From positions 4,157,001 through 4,221,000 of the forward strand of contig CM034409.1 of the NCBI GenBank assembly GCA_019925095.2: a stretch of 64,000 nucleotides of DNA, written 5' to 3'. This document shows positions 10,946 to 23,900 of the stretch, in pieces. The notes under the pieces were generated by a model. That model was given only the letters and a program-made list of their open reading frames with translations. It did no database searches and was not told the DNA's origin. Each line of letters starts with the position of its first letter. Position 1 is the first letter of the stretch. The DNA is from Dendrolimus kikuchii (taxonomy: Eukaryota > Arthropoda > Insecta > Lepidoptera > Lasiocampidae). Position numbers and translations under genes: made by a program.

Positions 10946-11702
10946 CTAGCTGTGCCCGCGACGTCGTCCGCATGGAATTTGCTTTCAAAACCCTCCGATT
11001 TTGAAACATTCTTCATTGGTGCTCCGCTCCTATTGGTCTTAGCGTGATGATATATAGCCTATAGCCTTCCTCGATAAATGGGCTATCCAACACTGAAAGA
11101 ATTTTTAAATCAGACCAGTAGTTCCTGAGATTAGCGCGTTCAATCAAACATTACATTAGTATATTTGGCTACAACACTAATGCTTACATTTTAAATATCG
11201 CGATATCTTTTGAATGAAACGTCCGAATTGAATAATTCAAAAAGTTCTAGAAAGGTATTGAATTCGTCTTGAATATGGAGTAATATACCAAGGTACAAAA
11301 TAAAGAATTTTTGAAGCGACGGCATTTTAATTATTTAAAAAAGAAAAGAAAACACTTATTATGAGATAACTACAATAGTTAGACATATGGTTACGCAATA
11401 TTTTTTGTAGACAATTATATTTTTTGCAAAGTGGTAGTACATTGTTTTGTTCTATAATCAATAGTTTTCGCAGCGCACGCCGTGAAAGATTTTTTCGGGT
11501 CATTTTTTTACACCTTGGGTTACATTACTGGACTTTTAGTAAGGATCCCTAATTTTTTTGAAAATATATCCTATAGCCTTCCTCGATAAATGTACTAATT
11601 CAACACTGAAAGAATTTTTCAAATCGGACCAGCGGTTCCTGTGATTAGCGCGTTTAAACAAACAAACAAACAAACTCTTCAGCTTTATAATATTAGTATA
11701 GA
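10946..11702 (-). mobile_element. Helitron-like element(s), minus orientation
   Basis: Starts CTAGCTGTGCCCGCGACGTC (3' end reversed) and ends TATAATATTAGTATAGATA. The block with CTATAGCCTTCCTCGATAAA and GATTAGCGCGTT occurs twice (about 11055-11150 and 11570-11670), so two related copies may be joined. Confidence 0.6.
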
Positions 11703-12720
11703 TAAGTTGTGGGTTGAGTTGGGAATAGAAATGGGTTGATTTGGGATTTTTTTTATGTAGGATGAATTTTCGTGGGTTGAATCGGCAATAACCTAAAATT
11801 GTACTGTCGTCCTAAGGAATGAAAAATTGAATTAAATAATAAAATCATTAATGTCTAACATTTATTCGTCTAGATCAAAATTGTATAGAACTGAACAACA
11901 AAGATACATTATAATCAGTCTTTTTGTAGATATTTTAGCTAATATAGCTACTTAATTTAATTAAGTCACAGTTTATTTGCCTTTTTCAGTGTTGTCTCAT
12001 TACTGTTTTTATTCCTATTGGGTTCTTGCTTCACTCATGACCTCTGCCTACCACTATGGAAAGCAGGCGTGATAATATGTATGTAATCAGGGCCGTCTTT
12101 AGTATATTGGGCGCAGGGGTGCAAAAATCAGGATGCGCCTGCCTTACCAACAATAAAATTGGCATTTAAGTTTCAATTCTAAGGAAAATTATGCCTAGCC
12201 ATTGTGGTATAAACTTTTAGCATTCGTAATGTCCAAGCGTCCGTCTGCTTTTGAAGTGAAAACTTCTTTAGACGCGCTGAGAACTTCATTTTGGGGGTGT
12301 CGAATGAGACTGAGCCGTTACGCACGGCTATGTGACGCTCGTTCGGATAATGTCGGCACGAGTCGACTAAGAGAGCGAGAGAGATACATTCAACGCGTCA
12401 CTCCTATACCCACTCGGCGAGCTTTACTCGCATAGGTAATACAATACACTAATATATAAAAGAGATGAGTCACTCTAGCATAAAGTATTAAAACATCCAC
12501 CACCTCACCCAATAGATGGTATCTCAATCGATGGCGATTCATTCGATAATTCTTATTTTGAATTTAAATACTTATTTTCTAAATTGGAATAATAACAGAA
12601 TAAAATTGTAGTTTAAAAACTAAAATAAAATACTTGATAATCTAAACCGAAAGTAAAAAAAAGGTTTATAAAATAACTGTGATTGATACATCAAATACAA
12701 CCATCACTTGTGGTTTACGT
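11703..12720. other. Intergenic, mostly unassigned
   Basis: Apart from the LINE stub at 12030-12092, a CAGGGCCGTCTTTAGTATAT at 12088 resembles a hAT terminus but no partner end was found. The 12202-12435 frame is not recognised. Confidence 0.4.
12030..12092 (+). mobile_element. 3' stub of the sister LINE
   Basis: CCTCTGCCTACC-x-ATGG and GCAGGCGTGATAATATGTATG match the terminal segment of the 15990-16590 family. Confidence 0.55.
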
Positions 12721-13280
12721 TTAGCTCTCAAGATCTCGTCAGCGCGTTGTCGTTATTCAATGACATTATACAGCGCCATCTTAAGTGCACTAACTGGAAA
12801 CTACTTATAAAGTTTGGTGCCCTTACACCATTGATGGCGCTAGTTTGTATACTTTTTATTTTTTTATTATGTAAGAGCCAGTGGGAGGTACTCGTCTTGA
12901 TGAACTTTTCACATCTGTGCTGTGGTATACACACAAACACACACCGAGCTTTACATGTTACAGCCGGTTCCTATATTTTATTCTTCGATTTCTTCAATTT
13001 TACTTTCAATTTTAAACGTAATTTAGCTCTCAAGATCTCGTCAACGCGTTGTCGTTATTCAATGACATTATACAGCGCCATCTTAAGTGCACTAACTGGA
13101 AACTATTTATAAAGTTTGGTGCCCTTACACCATTGATGGCGCTAGTTTGTATACTTTTTATTTTTTTATTATGTAAGAGCCAGTGGGAGGTACTCGACTT
13201 GATGAACTTTTCGCATCTGTGCTGTGGTATACACACACCGAGCTTTACATGTTACAGCCGGTTCCTATATTTTATTCTTC
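12721..13280 (+). repeat. Tandem duplication, two units, period 302 bp
   Basis: 12721-12986 and 13023-13280 are nearly identical (TTAGCTCTCAAGATCTCGTC to CCTATATTTTATTCTTC). The second lacks 8 bases of a CACACAAA run and has few substitutions. Not seen elsewhere in the window. Confidence 0.9.
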
Positions 13281-13695
13281 ATTCACGGTTAAATTTTGAA
13301 GCTTATGTCAAATTTTAACCGATAGTAAGGTAATTGAACGGTCGGTAACATATATGAATCGGCCATTAATACATAAACAAAGTTGTGTGGGGTGTCGTTA
13401 GTGTTCGAAAACAATGATGTTTTTTAATGATTTTCTTATTGAAGTCGATCGATTTGCGCTCCCCTAGGCTCCTGCGCAGGAGTGCCACGCACCACCTGCA
13501 CCCCCGGGTAGAGACTGCCCTGTATGCAATATCTGCAGCGCTGTTAAGTGGCAATAAAACTGTGACTCTTATGTCCCTGCTCCATCTGGAATTCTGTTAT
13601 TGACTGTGGCCAAAAGCGTCTTGTTTATAGCGTTAAAAATAACGCCGTTGGTGTTTAGTTACATTAGTCTAAATAGGTACATGTCGCAAGGAAAT

Positions 13696-14587
13696 TATGA
13701 AAACGGCGATTTAATCAAATTCCTAAGGGAGATGATCAATTCATGGAAGATGTAACAATCAAAACTATTTTCCTTAAGAAAGTTAGTGATTCAATCCCTG
13801 AAGTGTATTAGTGGAATGAACAGGTTAGGATTCGCACAGCTCGTATGTTTCGCTTGTTTCCACTTCCCTTTACATCACTGTGTCGCTCTGATAACAGTGT
13901 CGGCCAGCATCGTGCTTCTGACGTGACAACGCAGTAGCACAGAAGCCGTGAGAGGCGGTCAGGAGTCGCGACCAGTGACCAGAATAATGAGTTAGATTAA
14001 GTTAGCCTCAGACCAAAGCGCACGAGCTGAGCGAGCGAAGCCAGCGTGCCGCGGCAGCGGCCGGCGAGTGCTAGAACGGCCTCTGTGGTTGAGCGGGCTA
14101 AGCCTTTGCCGGCTTACCTCACTGCAACGCAGAGGCTCCGGGTTCGATTCCTGGTATGGTAAATTTCGGAATCGAATTTTCTCCATTATTTACTATGGTC
14201 TGGGTGTCTGGGATCGGCCCCAGAGTGGTCCGTTGTATATTACCCATAACACAAGCGTAACTTGCTTAATTTGGGGATATACAGTGTGTGTGTTTGTCTG
14301 CCGATTTTTTAAAAAATTTTAAGAATAGATTGGTCACAATTTATTTATTTAAATATTGAAACGATGGTTACAAAAAAAACAAAGGGATTTGATCAAATCA
14401 CTTACTTTCTTTAGGAAAATCGCTTACAGAGTTGTCATACATTATTATTTCATCATTTCATTAAAACAATTCAGGAATTTGATCAAATCACTAACTTTAG
14501 TCAGGAAGATCACCCACTGAATTACGATTGTAACATCTCGCGTGAATTGATCATCTCCCTTAGGGATTTGATCTAATCGCGGTTTTG
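13696..14587. mobile_element. Foldback element carrying a tRNA-derived SINE
   Basis: Arms of about 60 bp (CTAAGGGAGATGATCAATTC at 13724 on, complement CATCTCCCTTAGGGATTTG near 14552) enclose further GATTTGATCAAATCAC repeats and a SINE at 14069-14330. No coding sequence. Confidence 0.7.
14069..14330 (+). repeat. tRNA-derived SINE
   Basis: A-box TGGTTGAGCGGGCTAAG and B-box GGTTCGATTCC about 45 nt apart, then a non-tRNA body. It sits between the inverted repeats 13696-13760 and 14527-14587. Confidence 0.75.
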
Positions 14588-15600
14588 GTCACATCCCAGT
14601 CACATACATACGTTATACGTCAATGTCTAACATCATTAATAATAATGTCGCATCGCAAATAATTCATTAAACTCTTAGCTACATCTGCGTGCCACAATCA
14701 CTAATACTAACATCATCCCAAATGGAGCACGGAGATTACACAATATAATTTGATTTTTTACATTAAATTCAATCTTAAATTACTATAATACTATATAGAC
14801 AAGAGATATTTGGCGTTTCGGATATTAATTTATTTACAATGTTGATAAATAATACAAAAAACAAATAAAATATTCTAGATTATGGATTCAAGTGTTTGAA
14901 CCTCAAAATTATTTAGTAATGTCGTTTCTAAAGGTGGAGTTTCATCTGCGTTAGTGTTATAGATTAAGGCTGTTTCACACAGGTATGGCGATATGCTTAA
15001 TGCGGTATTTGAGATGCAACGTTGTTGATAACGTGTATATATACTAATGTGGCTATGCGATAAAGATAGATAATCAGACGCATTCGACCACCAGAGCCTA
15101 AATCTTTAACACTTCACTTTACTAAACTAAACTAAACACTAAACTCGTTTTTACTTAACTTAAATCTTTAACACTAACTGATTAAAAGAAAAGACAACCA
15201 TGAGAACCATTACAAAGAGAACCATAGCAAAGAGAACCGTTTGCAAATTGTAAGACTTGTAAGAGAAATCAATGCCATCTAGTTTTGTTTAGAAACAATA
15301 ATTACGCACATGTGAACTATCCTTACAATATAATACCAAATTCTGTAGAAAAAATTGTCAAAATTATGAATACGAAGGTAATGTTATTATGGAAGAAGAA
15401 TATCAGAGACGACAATTTCAAAATCAACGTGGAGGGCATCAAGGAGGACTATCTTCTATAGGGTTCAAATTGTGTAAATGACACAAACATATTCGTATAT
15501 ATAATAAAAACAAACATTATTTACATATAAAAGAGCGGGCGTTAAAATACCTTGTTGTCAACATATTTTTAAAATATCATAATAAAAACAATGTTACAAA
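14588..15600. other. Intergenic, AT-rich, nothing recognised
   Basis: Only short AACACTAAAC- and GAGAACCAT-type microrepeats (15110-15240). Confidence 0.4.
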
Positions 15601-15693
15601 ATCTAGATGGCTTCGACGTTGTGTAAGCAACTGTTAACTTCTGTGTTTCCAACTTTAAAAAAAATCACCAATTTTTGTTTCCATTGTGTCTCC

Positions 15694-15760
15694 ACCGAAT
15701 TGAGTGAAGTCGTCAACAATTCAGTCTAATAACTGAACTGTTAACGACTTCACTCATCAA
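15694..15760. repeat. Imperfect 67-bp palindrome
   Basis: GAATTGAGTGAAGTCGTCAA is mirrored by TTAACGACTTCACTCATCAA. Direct repeats TTGTGTAAGCA and TGTTTCCAACT lie on both sides (15608, 15845). Confidence 0.6.
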
Positions 15761-15989
15761 TTCAGTTGAAGTCGAAACATTTGAGTTGACAACTAGCTGT
15801 CTCCATCAATATTGTTAACAACATGTATTCGAACGACGACGATATTGTGTAAGCAGCGGTTTCTGTTTCCAACTGATTCCCAAATGAAAATTTGCTGTAC
15901 CACTTGTCTACGCTTTGAAGGTGTTCGGCAAAAGTTTGAAATAGTTCGAAACCGGTTTATTCAACAATACATAATATCACGCCTGTTTC

Positions 15990-16590
15990 CCATGGGGGTA
16001 GGCAGAGACTATCGATCTCCACTTGCGACGATCCTGACAAACAACTTTCGCTTCACCTACTTTCATTAACCTGTTCATACATGCACGGTTATTTGAAATG
16101 CTTTTTACCTGACCTCTCTTTAACACTTCTCATATTTGATCATGGTGTGTTCGTCCCGGTCTGACGGCAACAACTCTACCATTCACAATACTGTCATACA
16201 CCTGTTTTGTGATTCTACTTTTATTCATTCTCTCTACATGCCCAAACCACCTTAACATTCCTTTTTCAACACTTGTTATTATATCTTCTTTCAATCCACA
16301 ACGTTCCCTTATCACACTGTTCTTTATCATTCAAGCTAACCGCACATATACTTCTCAAAGCTCGCATTTCAACTGCATTTATCCTAATTTGCTTCTTCTG
16401 CCATACCCAACTTTCACTATCATACATCAGGGTAGGCACCGACACCCCTTTATGGACACGAGCGTGCCTTTACAGACACTTTTTGGCTGTTCATCATGTC
16501 AAAGAGTTTAGCGCTCCATTTACCTTCTTACCTACCATAACTCTCCTTTCAATATCCCTTTCATGCTTTCTGTCTCTAGTAAACATGCAG
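15990..16590 (-). mobile_element. Diverged sister LINE, RT C-terminal region
   Basis: The minus strand reads [37 protein letters not shown] and [20 protein letters not shown] with several stops and frameshifts. The same protein family as LINE-A, but much more decayed and with a different 3' end (GGGAAACAGGCGTGATATT). Confidence 0.8.
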
Positions 16591-16871
16591 CCTAAGTAAA
16601 CAAAACCTATTTAAAGAACTTTTATAACCAAAAACCGTTTGATTGAGAGATTCGAGAGAGAGAAGTTAGAACTAAATAAACCGGAAAGAAAAGTTCTTAT
16701 GTGTTTAGGCTGTAACGGATTCGACTTTTTTTACCGGTTCCCAATCCTTGGTTATATTTCCCGCTCTTTTATATGAAAACAGTTTTAAACTGTATCATTT
16801 ACCGAAGTACTGTTCAACTGGACACTTTTAATTCTTGAACTGCTGCATTCGAATTAAGTAATAGCTGGAGA

Positions 16872-17152
16872 ACAGCAGAGAGGTTGGCGGTACATATGAT
16901 GCAAAGTGATTACAGTCGCCTATGGACATTTGCAACACCAAAGGTGCTGCCGTAGTCAAAAGAGGTACTGGAACCTAGCCACTAATGCCGGAACACAACT
17001 GAAGGTTGTTATGGCCGCATATTCTAGACCGGGGATGGTTGCCATCCAGACAAGCAAAGGCTCTCCACCTGGCTGTGGGTTGCGTTATCGCCTCTTACGA
17101 CAGGTTTTTCGACTGCAGGAATTGGTATTTTTTCTCCGTTCCTACATGAATT
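16872..17152 (-). repeat. SINE-B, old copy
   Basis: Recognisable from GCCTATGGACATTTGCAACA, GCCGGAACACAACTGAAGGT and TCCGTTCCTACATG. Many substitutions and indels. Confidence 0.75.
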
Positions 17153-17289
17153 GAACTTCGTGGTTCTGATATTGTCATTACATCCATTACATTCTTCTTC
17201 CATGCCATAACAGAGAAGAGTGGTCGAAGAAATTAAACTGACCGTTTTCATTTTGTTAAAACTCTAAATCTACTTCAATATTTAGTTAC

Positions 17290-17314
17290 CTATGGTGAGG
17301 AGTTCTGCATATTT
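17290..17314 (-). CDS. Candidate 25-nt cytoplasmic microexon of the Dscam-like gene
   Basis: A pyrimidine-rich tract ending TTTTCAG and a GTAACT donor bracket 25 nt. In the phase required by the previous exon they read ICRTPHH without a stop. Tiny exons occur in Dscam tails (family knowledge), but 25 nt gives little statistical support. Confidence 0.25.
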
Positions 17315-17842
17315 CTGAAAACAAAATAGTAATGCTTTAAAATGAGCGCTATGGGGGTAAAGAGCCCGGAGAAAATGGTTAATGTCGATATGATTTCTGA
17401 TGGAAAATCACTTCAGAGAATTAATAATTAAAAATCTAGACATTCCGAAAATATTTACTCTATGCCGCGTATACACTCTACTCGAGGTATAGCTAGGCAT
17501 GACGAGTGCGAGAGTGTAAATGCTCCACTCGCCTTGTATCCTTTTCTCTGGCCTCGCTTCGTCTGCTCTCTGTTCTGAGTTGGGTTTTGTGCGAGAGTCA
17601 CAGGGTCTCGCGAGGCGACGCAAGTGCATCACTGTACATTCTCGCGTCGTTCAGCATAGCGCAAGTTTTCTAACTGATCCATCTTCTGGACATTCGTAAC
17701 CCTTACTGAATAAAGGATACAAGGTCGCACTTGTCACTAACACTCGCGCGAGTGCCCTCGGTGAGACATGACGAGAGCACTCCGATGAGAGTGTACTTCT
17801 AGCATTACGTATTCCAATGTATTGAAATTACTTTTTACTTAC

Positions 17843-17923
17843 TGTTTCTTGGGACACTTTTCAGTGTCGATTTTGATATACTGTCGCTGTCTTCTGATTC
17901 TGAACAAACTTGGAAACTGGTTT
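17843..17923 (-). CDS. Dscam-like: Dscam-like exon: cytoplasmic acidic/serine segment
   Basis: 81 nt, phase 1 to 1. Encodes [19 protein letters not shown] then LKSVPRN. Canonical splice sites (TTTGCAG, GTAAGT). Last exon found with good support. Confidence 0.8.
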
Positions 17924-20900
17924 CTGCAAATTAAATGATTAAATCATTAAAAAAATTGCTAAGTGCGTGTGAATCATACAGAATAACTAATTAAAATAAT
18001 GAAAGAAAATAAAACTAAATTATTAATTAAACTAAATTATAAATTGATCGTGTACTAGCAGAAGGTGATGTCAGGAGCCTTAAGAACAGACGAGCGTGCA
18101 TAACAAGAGCTATGAATGTCAAAGAAGCAAGTGAGGTGTGTAAGAATAAGCCTGAATGGCGCTCTGTTGTTCGTGCCTACCCCGCAAGGCAAATTATAAA
18201 TAAATTAATATAGTAAAGTATGTAACAAATCGCTGCCGTTGGGAAGCGTTTCCAGAAGGCTGGCTGCATTGCCACGCTGTATGGCAATGCTGATTCGTTG
18301 CGCGAAATACGAACCAGGCTTCTGATCACGGGTGGTATCAAAGAGTTTTTTACAAATTTCTTTGAAGAAACCGTTTGTCGATGGACCCCACGGACCTAAA
18401 GTTTCAACTCCAAACAGCACAAATATGTAATCCCTTCCTAGGGTTCTATATTTGAAGAAGCGTAAGTTGAAGCAGCGTTGCCAGCCCCTGACTTAGTCAC
18501 TGGAAGATGTGATGCCGCCAGAGTGTCAACGCGTCCCGCACAAGCAGCCGTCCCATCTTCCAAGGAATAAGCGACAGTCCGTCTGGCCTCTTGCCATCGT
18601 CGCGCACCAAGCCATTTGTAGGATGATGTATTTGATTATATTAAAATATAAATAGTTTTTACGGACAGAATTAACAAAAAAGAAAGTGGATTACAGTTAG
18701 TTAGTTAGTTTCAATCCGTGCAGGAACGGAGAAAGAATACAATTTCCTGCGACCGGGCGGACTGTCGTAAGAGGCGACTAAGCAATCCACAGCCAGGTGA
18801 TAGGGCATTTGGCTGATGAGATGGCTACCACCCCTGATGTAAAGTATGTCGCCATAACAACCTTGAGTTGTGTTCCGGCATTAGTGACCAGGTTCCAGTC
18901 TCCCTTAAGAGTGCAGCAGCGCATTTGTAGCACCTTTGGTGTTGCAAATGTCCATAGGCGATGGTAACCGCTTTCCCTCAAGTGGGCCGTCTGCCTGTCT
19001 GTTGATCTCCTGCAATAAAAAAAAAATTACGGAGACTAAAGTTTACACCTTACCTGTATCATATCTGAGTTTATTTGGTCGACTGGGCATGTCTTGGTTG
19101 TCCACGTGACCAAATGTCCGGAATCCAACCGCAAACTGCGCGTATGGGCTTATCTCGTAAAGCTCTGAAATATATACAAAATAATATTTTATACTAGGAT
19201 ATTCCCAATTCGTCCACGCTTGATTTCAAACTCCCACAGCATTCCCGGGACACAAAGTAAGTAAGCTATCGTTTTAGGGGAAACTGTGTCGGAATATGCC
19301 AATTTTCACGCATCCGAATAACTTTAAACCAGTCCCGGGAAAATTCTCTCGCGATTCCCGGGACAAAACATATCACACATTTTGTTACATTAAATTTGCT
19401 ATCGATCAGTAAAAAAAATCACATTAGAATTCATTTTTTTAAATCTGGCCATTTTAAATAATTCCCACACAAAGAGCCTAAAAATTAATAACCCAGCCTC
19501 AGAAAAGAAAAAACAACACACATGTCCCGAGATAGGACAATATATATAAGTATATATATAAGGCTCACACTGCACATGCACTTCCTCACAACACCAGCAT
19601 GTAACAGATACACTCTACATTAGTATAAGTTTAGTATTAAAACTAGAATAAATGAATATAATAAGTTATTCGCAAGATACATACACCTCAACACAAAAAT
19701 CAATAAATTAATGTCACACACAAGAACCAAAATAACTAATAAGCGTGTTAAATTAAAAAATTAAATCTAGAAATTAAGTTGTAAAAAGGATACGGATCTC
19801 GAGTCCGTAGTGTTGCTAATAATAAAATAATAATAATAATAATAATTCCCGCGGGATTTCTAGGATAAAAATTAGCGCAGAGTTTAAGTCTTAAGAATTA
19901 GCTGTCGACCAGCGAAAACCGCATGTAAGTCGGCCCTGTAGTTTTTACGTGAACCCCGAAAAAATAGACAAGAAAAAATGCATCGTGTTCTCCATCATTT
20001 ATATAGTGTTTTCCAGTTGTTTTTTTAAGTAGCAATAATGTACAGACACGGCGTGTTTAGAATTTTATAATATTACGTGTTGCAGGACTCAAATTAAAAT
20101 GCCGTTGCAATTACTATAGAATTTATTGGAACTATACAAACGCGTATAACACAGATACAAATATAACTGAACACAACCAGTCCAAACGTAAAGCACGATT
20201 CAATAAAACGCGCAAAGTCCGTCACTAAATAGTTTACCGAATGTACACAAGTCTCGCCTTGATCGTGGTTTTCGCTCGACTGCCGATCTCTCCATTGGGC
20301 CATTGCTTTATACTGCACCGATAAATATGTCTCTCGCCCGCGTGGGCTGAATTTCTTAGAATCACACCTGGCTAATGACTACCATAAAAGATTATGTATG
20401 TAGTATGACCTTCAAAAATTGTTCTCCAGTGTAACTTATTTTGAATAAACACTTTTGAATTTGAATTGGAATTACAATACACAATGGGCTGTTTTCCTAA
20501 TTACAAATTTTAAACACAAAGTAAACAAAAGAAGTCCATATGCCAAAAAGGTAATAAAATGTGTTTCTGCAGACGCAGGTGTGAATTTGTCTTTTGTCGG
20601 CATTCAGGTTGTAGCAATATATTTATTTTTGGCTCTTTAGTTACTTCAATGTCGGTTTACTTTTGCTCGAAATATTTATCTAAGTTAAGATATGTTTTTT
20701 GCAAGGTGATTACGAGTGGTATGCTTGTAAGTATTTTACGTACCATGTTTACTATTATTTCTCATGTGTATAGGTGCGCTGTATATCCGATTTTGGGCAT
20801 TGATGGCGTTTTCCTTGACGTTGGCAAGATTGGTATGGGACGTGTTCGCTACCATGTTGCCACTCTCAGATTTATTATCCACTGTTATTGAATCCCTGTA

Positions 20901-23900
20901 TTCAGTCAGATTTCCAGTCCTGAAAACAATAATCATTTATCTATAGCTACAGTACATAATGGAAGCAAGCTTTTTCAAAAAGGTTTTTAAATATAATTTT
21001 TAAATATAGAGTATGTCGCTATTTCTTCAAGTGGAGTGTCACAATAAAGTCGTGGAAGGCCACGACACACCTTCCATGATCAAATTGATCGTGTACTAGC
21101 AGAAGGTGATGTCAGGAGCCTTAAGAACAGACGAGCGTGCATGACAAGAGTTATGAATGTCAAAGAAGCAAGTGAGGTGTGTAAAAATAAGCCTAAGTGG
21201 CGCTCTGTTGCTCGTGCCTACCCCGCAAGGGAACTGGCGTGAAGTTATGTATGTATGTAAATTTATTCTTCCTTCTTCCTTCTTCCTTTCTTCCTTTCAA
21301 ATACAAGCTTTTGAGATTTTGGATATCATGTAGCCGCAGAGTGCTAGCTAGCCAAGATAAGTAAAACGAGCCCAAAATACGACCGTTTTATCTTGTTTAG
21401 TACAGGAGTTCCTATGGGCACCTTCCGACTCCATCATCAGATCAGCTCCATGGTACCATATTATTGCATTGTCACGCGATATACATATGAGTGAATAAGT
21501 TCAGCTCAATCGGAAACCGGGAAGTTGGTCAAATTTAACTTGCAAGATCCCCCCGAAGTTACATACATACATAGGTACAACCATTGCAAGTTAATAAAAA
21601 GCTTGTAAAAACAGAGTTTAGAAAAAAAAATGACTACAAACAAAGACCAGGGAACATGACGATTGTACAACGGTTGCTTTTTGCCAAAATAGCCATGGAA
21701 CTTAATTGTCCTTAGTAAAAAATAGCCTTTATTTTCATTTACTTGTTTATCATATTTTTTAAACATATTGACAGCAGTCAAGATGGCTCTTTGGCATAGG
21801 TCTTCCAGAATACTATTGAGTGCGACTTCTCGTCAACATTCACCAGTTTCTTGAGAGATTGTCTTCCTATCTTCTTTCTGATCGTCCCCATCTTTTTTCA
21901 TCACGTCGGTTCTAATCGTAATTTATTTGATCCATTTTTTTATATTGGACTGCACTGCGTGACCAGTCTATCTCCATCCACTTCATAGTTTAGCCTTCCA
22001 AGTTGCATTCACTATTCCTGTTCTCTGATATCTACAAGCCTACACCTGTTCCTGAGTCTGATACCCAATATGCTTTTTTTCATCCCCTGTTAGTTATTGT
22101 CCCCATTATGTTGTATTAAAATAAAATAAAAATATTCATATGTATTTACGAGCAAATCTTATTTGCGTGCGTGAAGTTCTTATACGTCATAGCCCAGAAC
22201 ATAGGCAATTATAAACTCTACGAGGTGGCACGTACAGACCTGAGAGAAGAGTGTTGCGCTCTCGTTCGCCCACTATCCGCACTTATAGCCACCTCGTTCG
22301 CACTACACATTTTACTGCGCTTGCGCAAACTCAAGGAGCTAACTTCATTCGATTTTGCGCGTACTGTATACAAAACATACCTTTGTCTCTTGAAGAGAAT
22401 GTAAATACAGCTTAGTAGACATATTGCAAGGAGAATACAGCTGCATATGATGACCAGCATGTTTATGTCGAAGAATTCCGACGGGGGACCCACTTCACCT
22501 GGAAAATTATAAATTAAAATTCTATTACTTAATTATTTTTATACTATCGGCCAGTAATTAATGTAATTCTAAAACTTTAAACCCTGCAATACTAAAAAAG
22601 TAATTCTGTACCCGGCTTTATTGTTATCGCTAGAGTATAACACAGAGTGACGACGAACTTGATGGAAAGTGGTTATCGGCGCCTATGGACAATTGAAACA
22701 CTAAAGGTGTTATCAATGTTCTGTTGGTCCTGAGGGGACTGGAACTTAAACACTGATGCGAGAACACAAGTCCAGGTTGTTATGACGGCATACTCTATAC
22801 CAGGGGTATGCAAAGCAGTATCTGAGACATCTGAAATAAAATAATTAATTAATTAAAAAAAAGGATATCTTGCAGGGTTCACAAGGCTAAGCCTTTGTAG
22901 AAGTTTTGCGAGTCCAGTATTTTTGGGAAAAATCAAAAACAAAGAAAGACAGAATGAAGGTTTATTTCTGCAACTTACTTCCATCCTCATTCTTGGTAGA
23001 ATATGTGTAAGTTGTGATGACACTTCCAGCTTCGTTGGTTGCCGTCACTCTGACCTGGTACCACGTACCAGGAGACAGGTCGGCGATTGCGAACGATCCC
23101 GTTCGATACGAGGGGATCTTCGCTTGGTACAGTGGTGGAAGATTCCAGGAGAGATCGGAGTATGCCTGCAAAAGTTTAATAAGTTTTTTTTATGATTATC
23201 TCAAAACAAGGGATGCCGAGGGTCCTTGGCATCCCTTCACACAATAATTCTTCAATGAGACGAAAAAGTAGGAACGCAACAGGGTTTTAACGCTCTGATG
23301 ATGATGATTTTAGAATTCGGAATGAAGCTAAAAATTTATACTTTTCTACCGTGTTATATATGTATGTGATATATGTTTTTAATAAAGGGGTTATAGAATT
23401 CCATCAACGCTAGCTGCACAGCAAGTCTATAAGCGATGGTCATCACTTTCCATCAGGAGGTCGTCAGCCTGTCTGTTATATTCCAGCAATAAAAAATAGG
23501 TAATTATGATAAAACACAAAGTACCATTTGGATTAAGTTCACTTACCATAGTATTATGAGCGCGTATCCAATTCCTGGTACCTAGCTGCCTGTAGTCCAC
23601 ATCCCAGCCCCTCATATCGCAGCCACCATCGTCCCAGCCAGCTAACTGAACATAAATATGGGAGCAGTTGCTCCAGAACCATTCGTTACTTGTCGGGGAT
23701 ATCGGAACTGAAAGAATATGACAACCAGTTAGTTTTATCCGTGCAGGAACGGAGAAAAAATACAATTTCCTGCGGCCCGGCGGCCTGTCTTAACAGGCGA
23801 CAAAACCACCCACAGCCAGGTGGTAGGGCATTTGCCCGACTGGATGGCTACTACCCCTGGTCTAAAGTATGTCGCCATAATAACCTTGAGTTGTGTTCCG

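Noticed and set aside
12202..12435. 77-codon open frame
   Set aside because: No motif, no splice context, next to a hAT-like end; probably chance.
13470..13555. Plus-strand exon ending ...CNICSAVKWQ after an AG acceptor
   Set aside because: Cys/Pro-rich 28 codons with a stop but no upstream partner, no known motif; the CTCCTGCGCAGGAG palindrome explains part of it.
14081..14153. tRNA gene
   Set aside because: A and B boxes are present, but the sequence is embedded in a SINE body and a cloverleaf acceptor stem could not be formed by eye.
22218..22380. Extension of the transmembrane exon frame past 22381
   Set aside because: The open frame continues, but a GTATG donor at 22380 joins in phase to the exon at 20919, whose sequence leads to recognised Dscam tail motifs.
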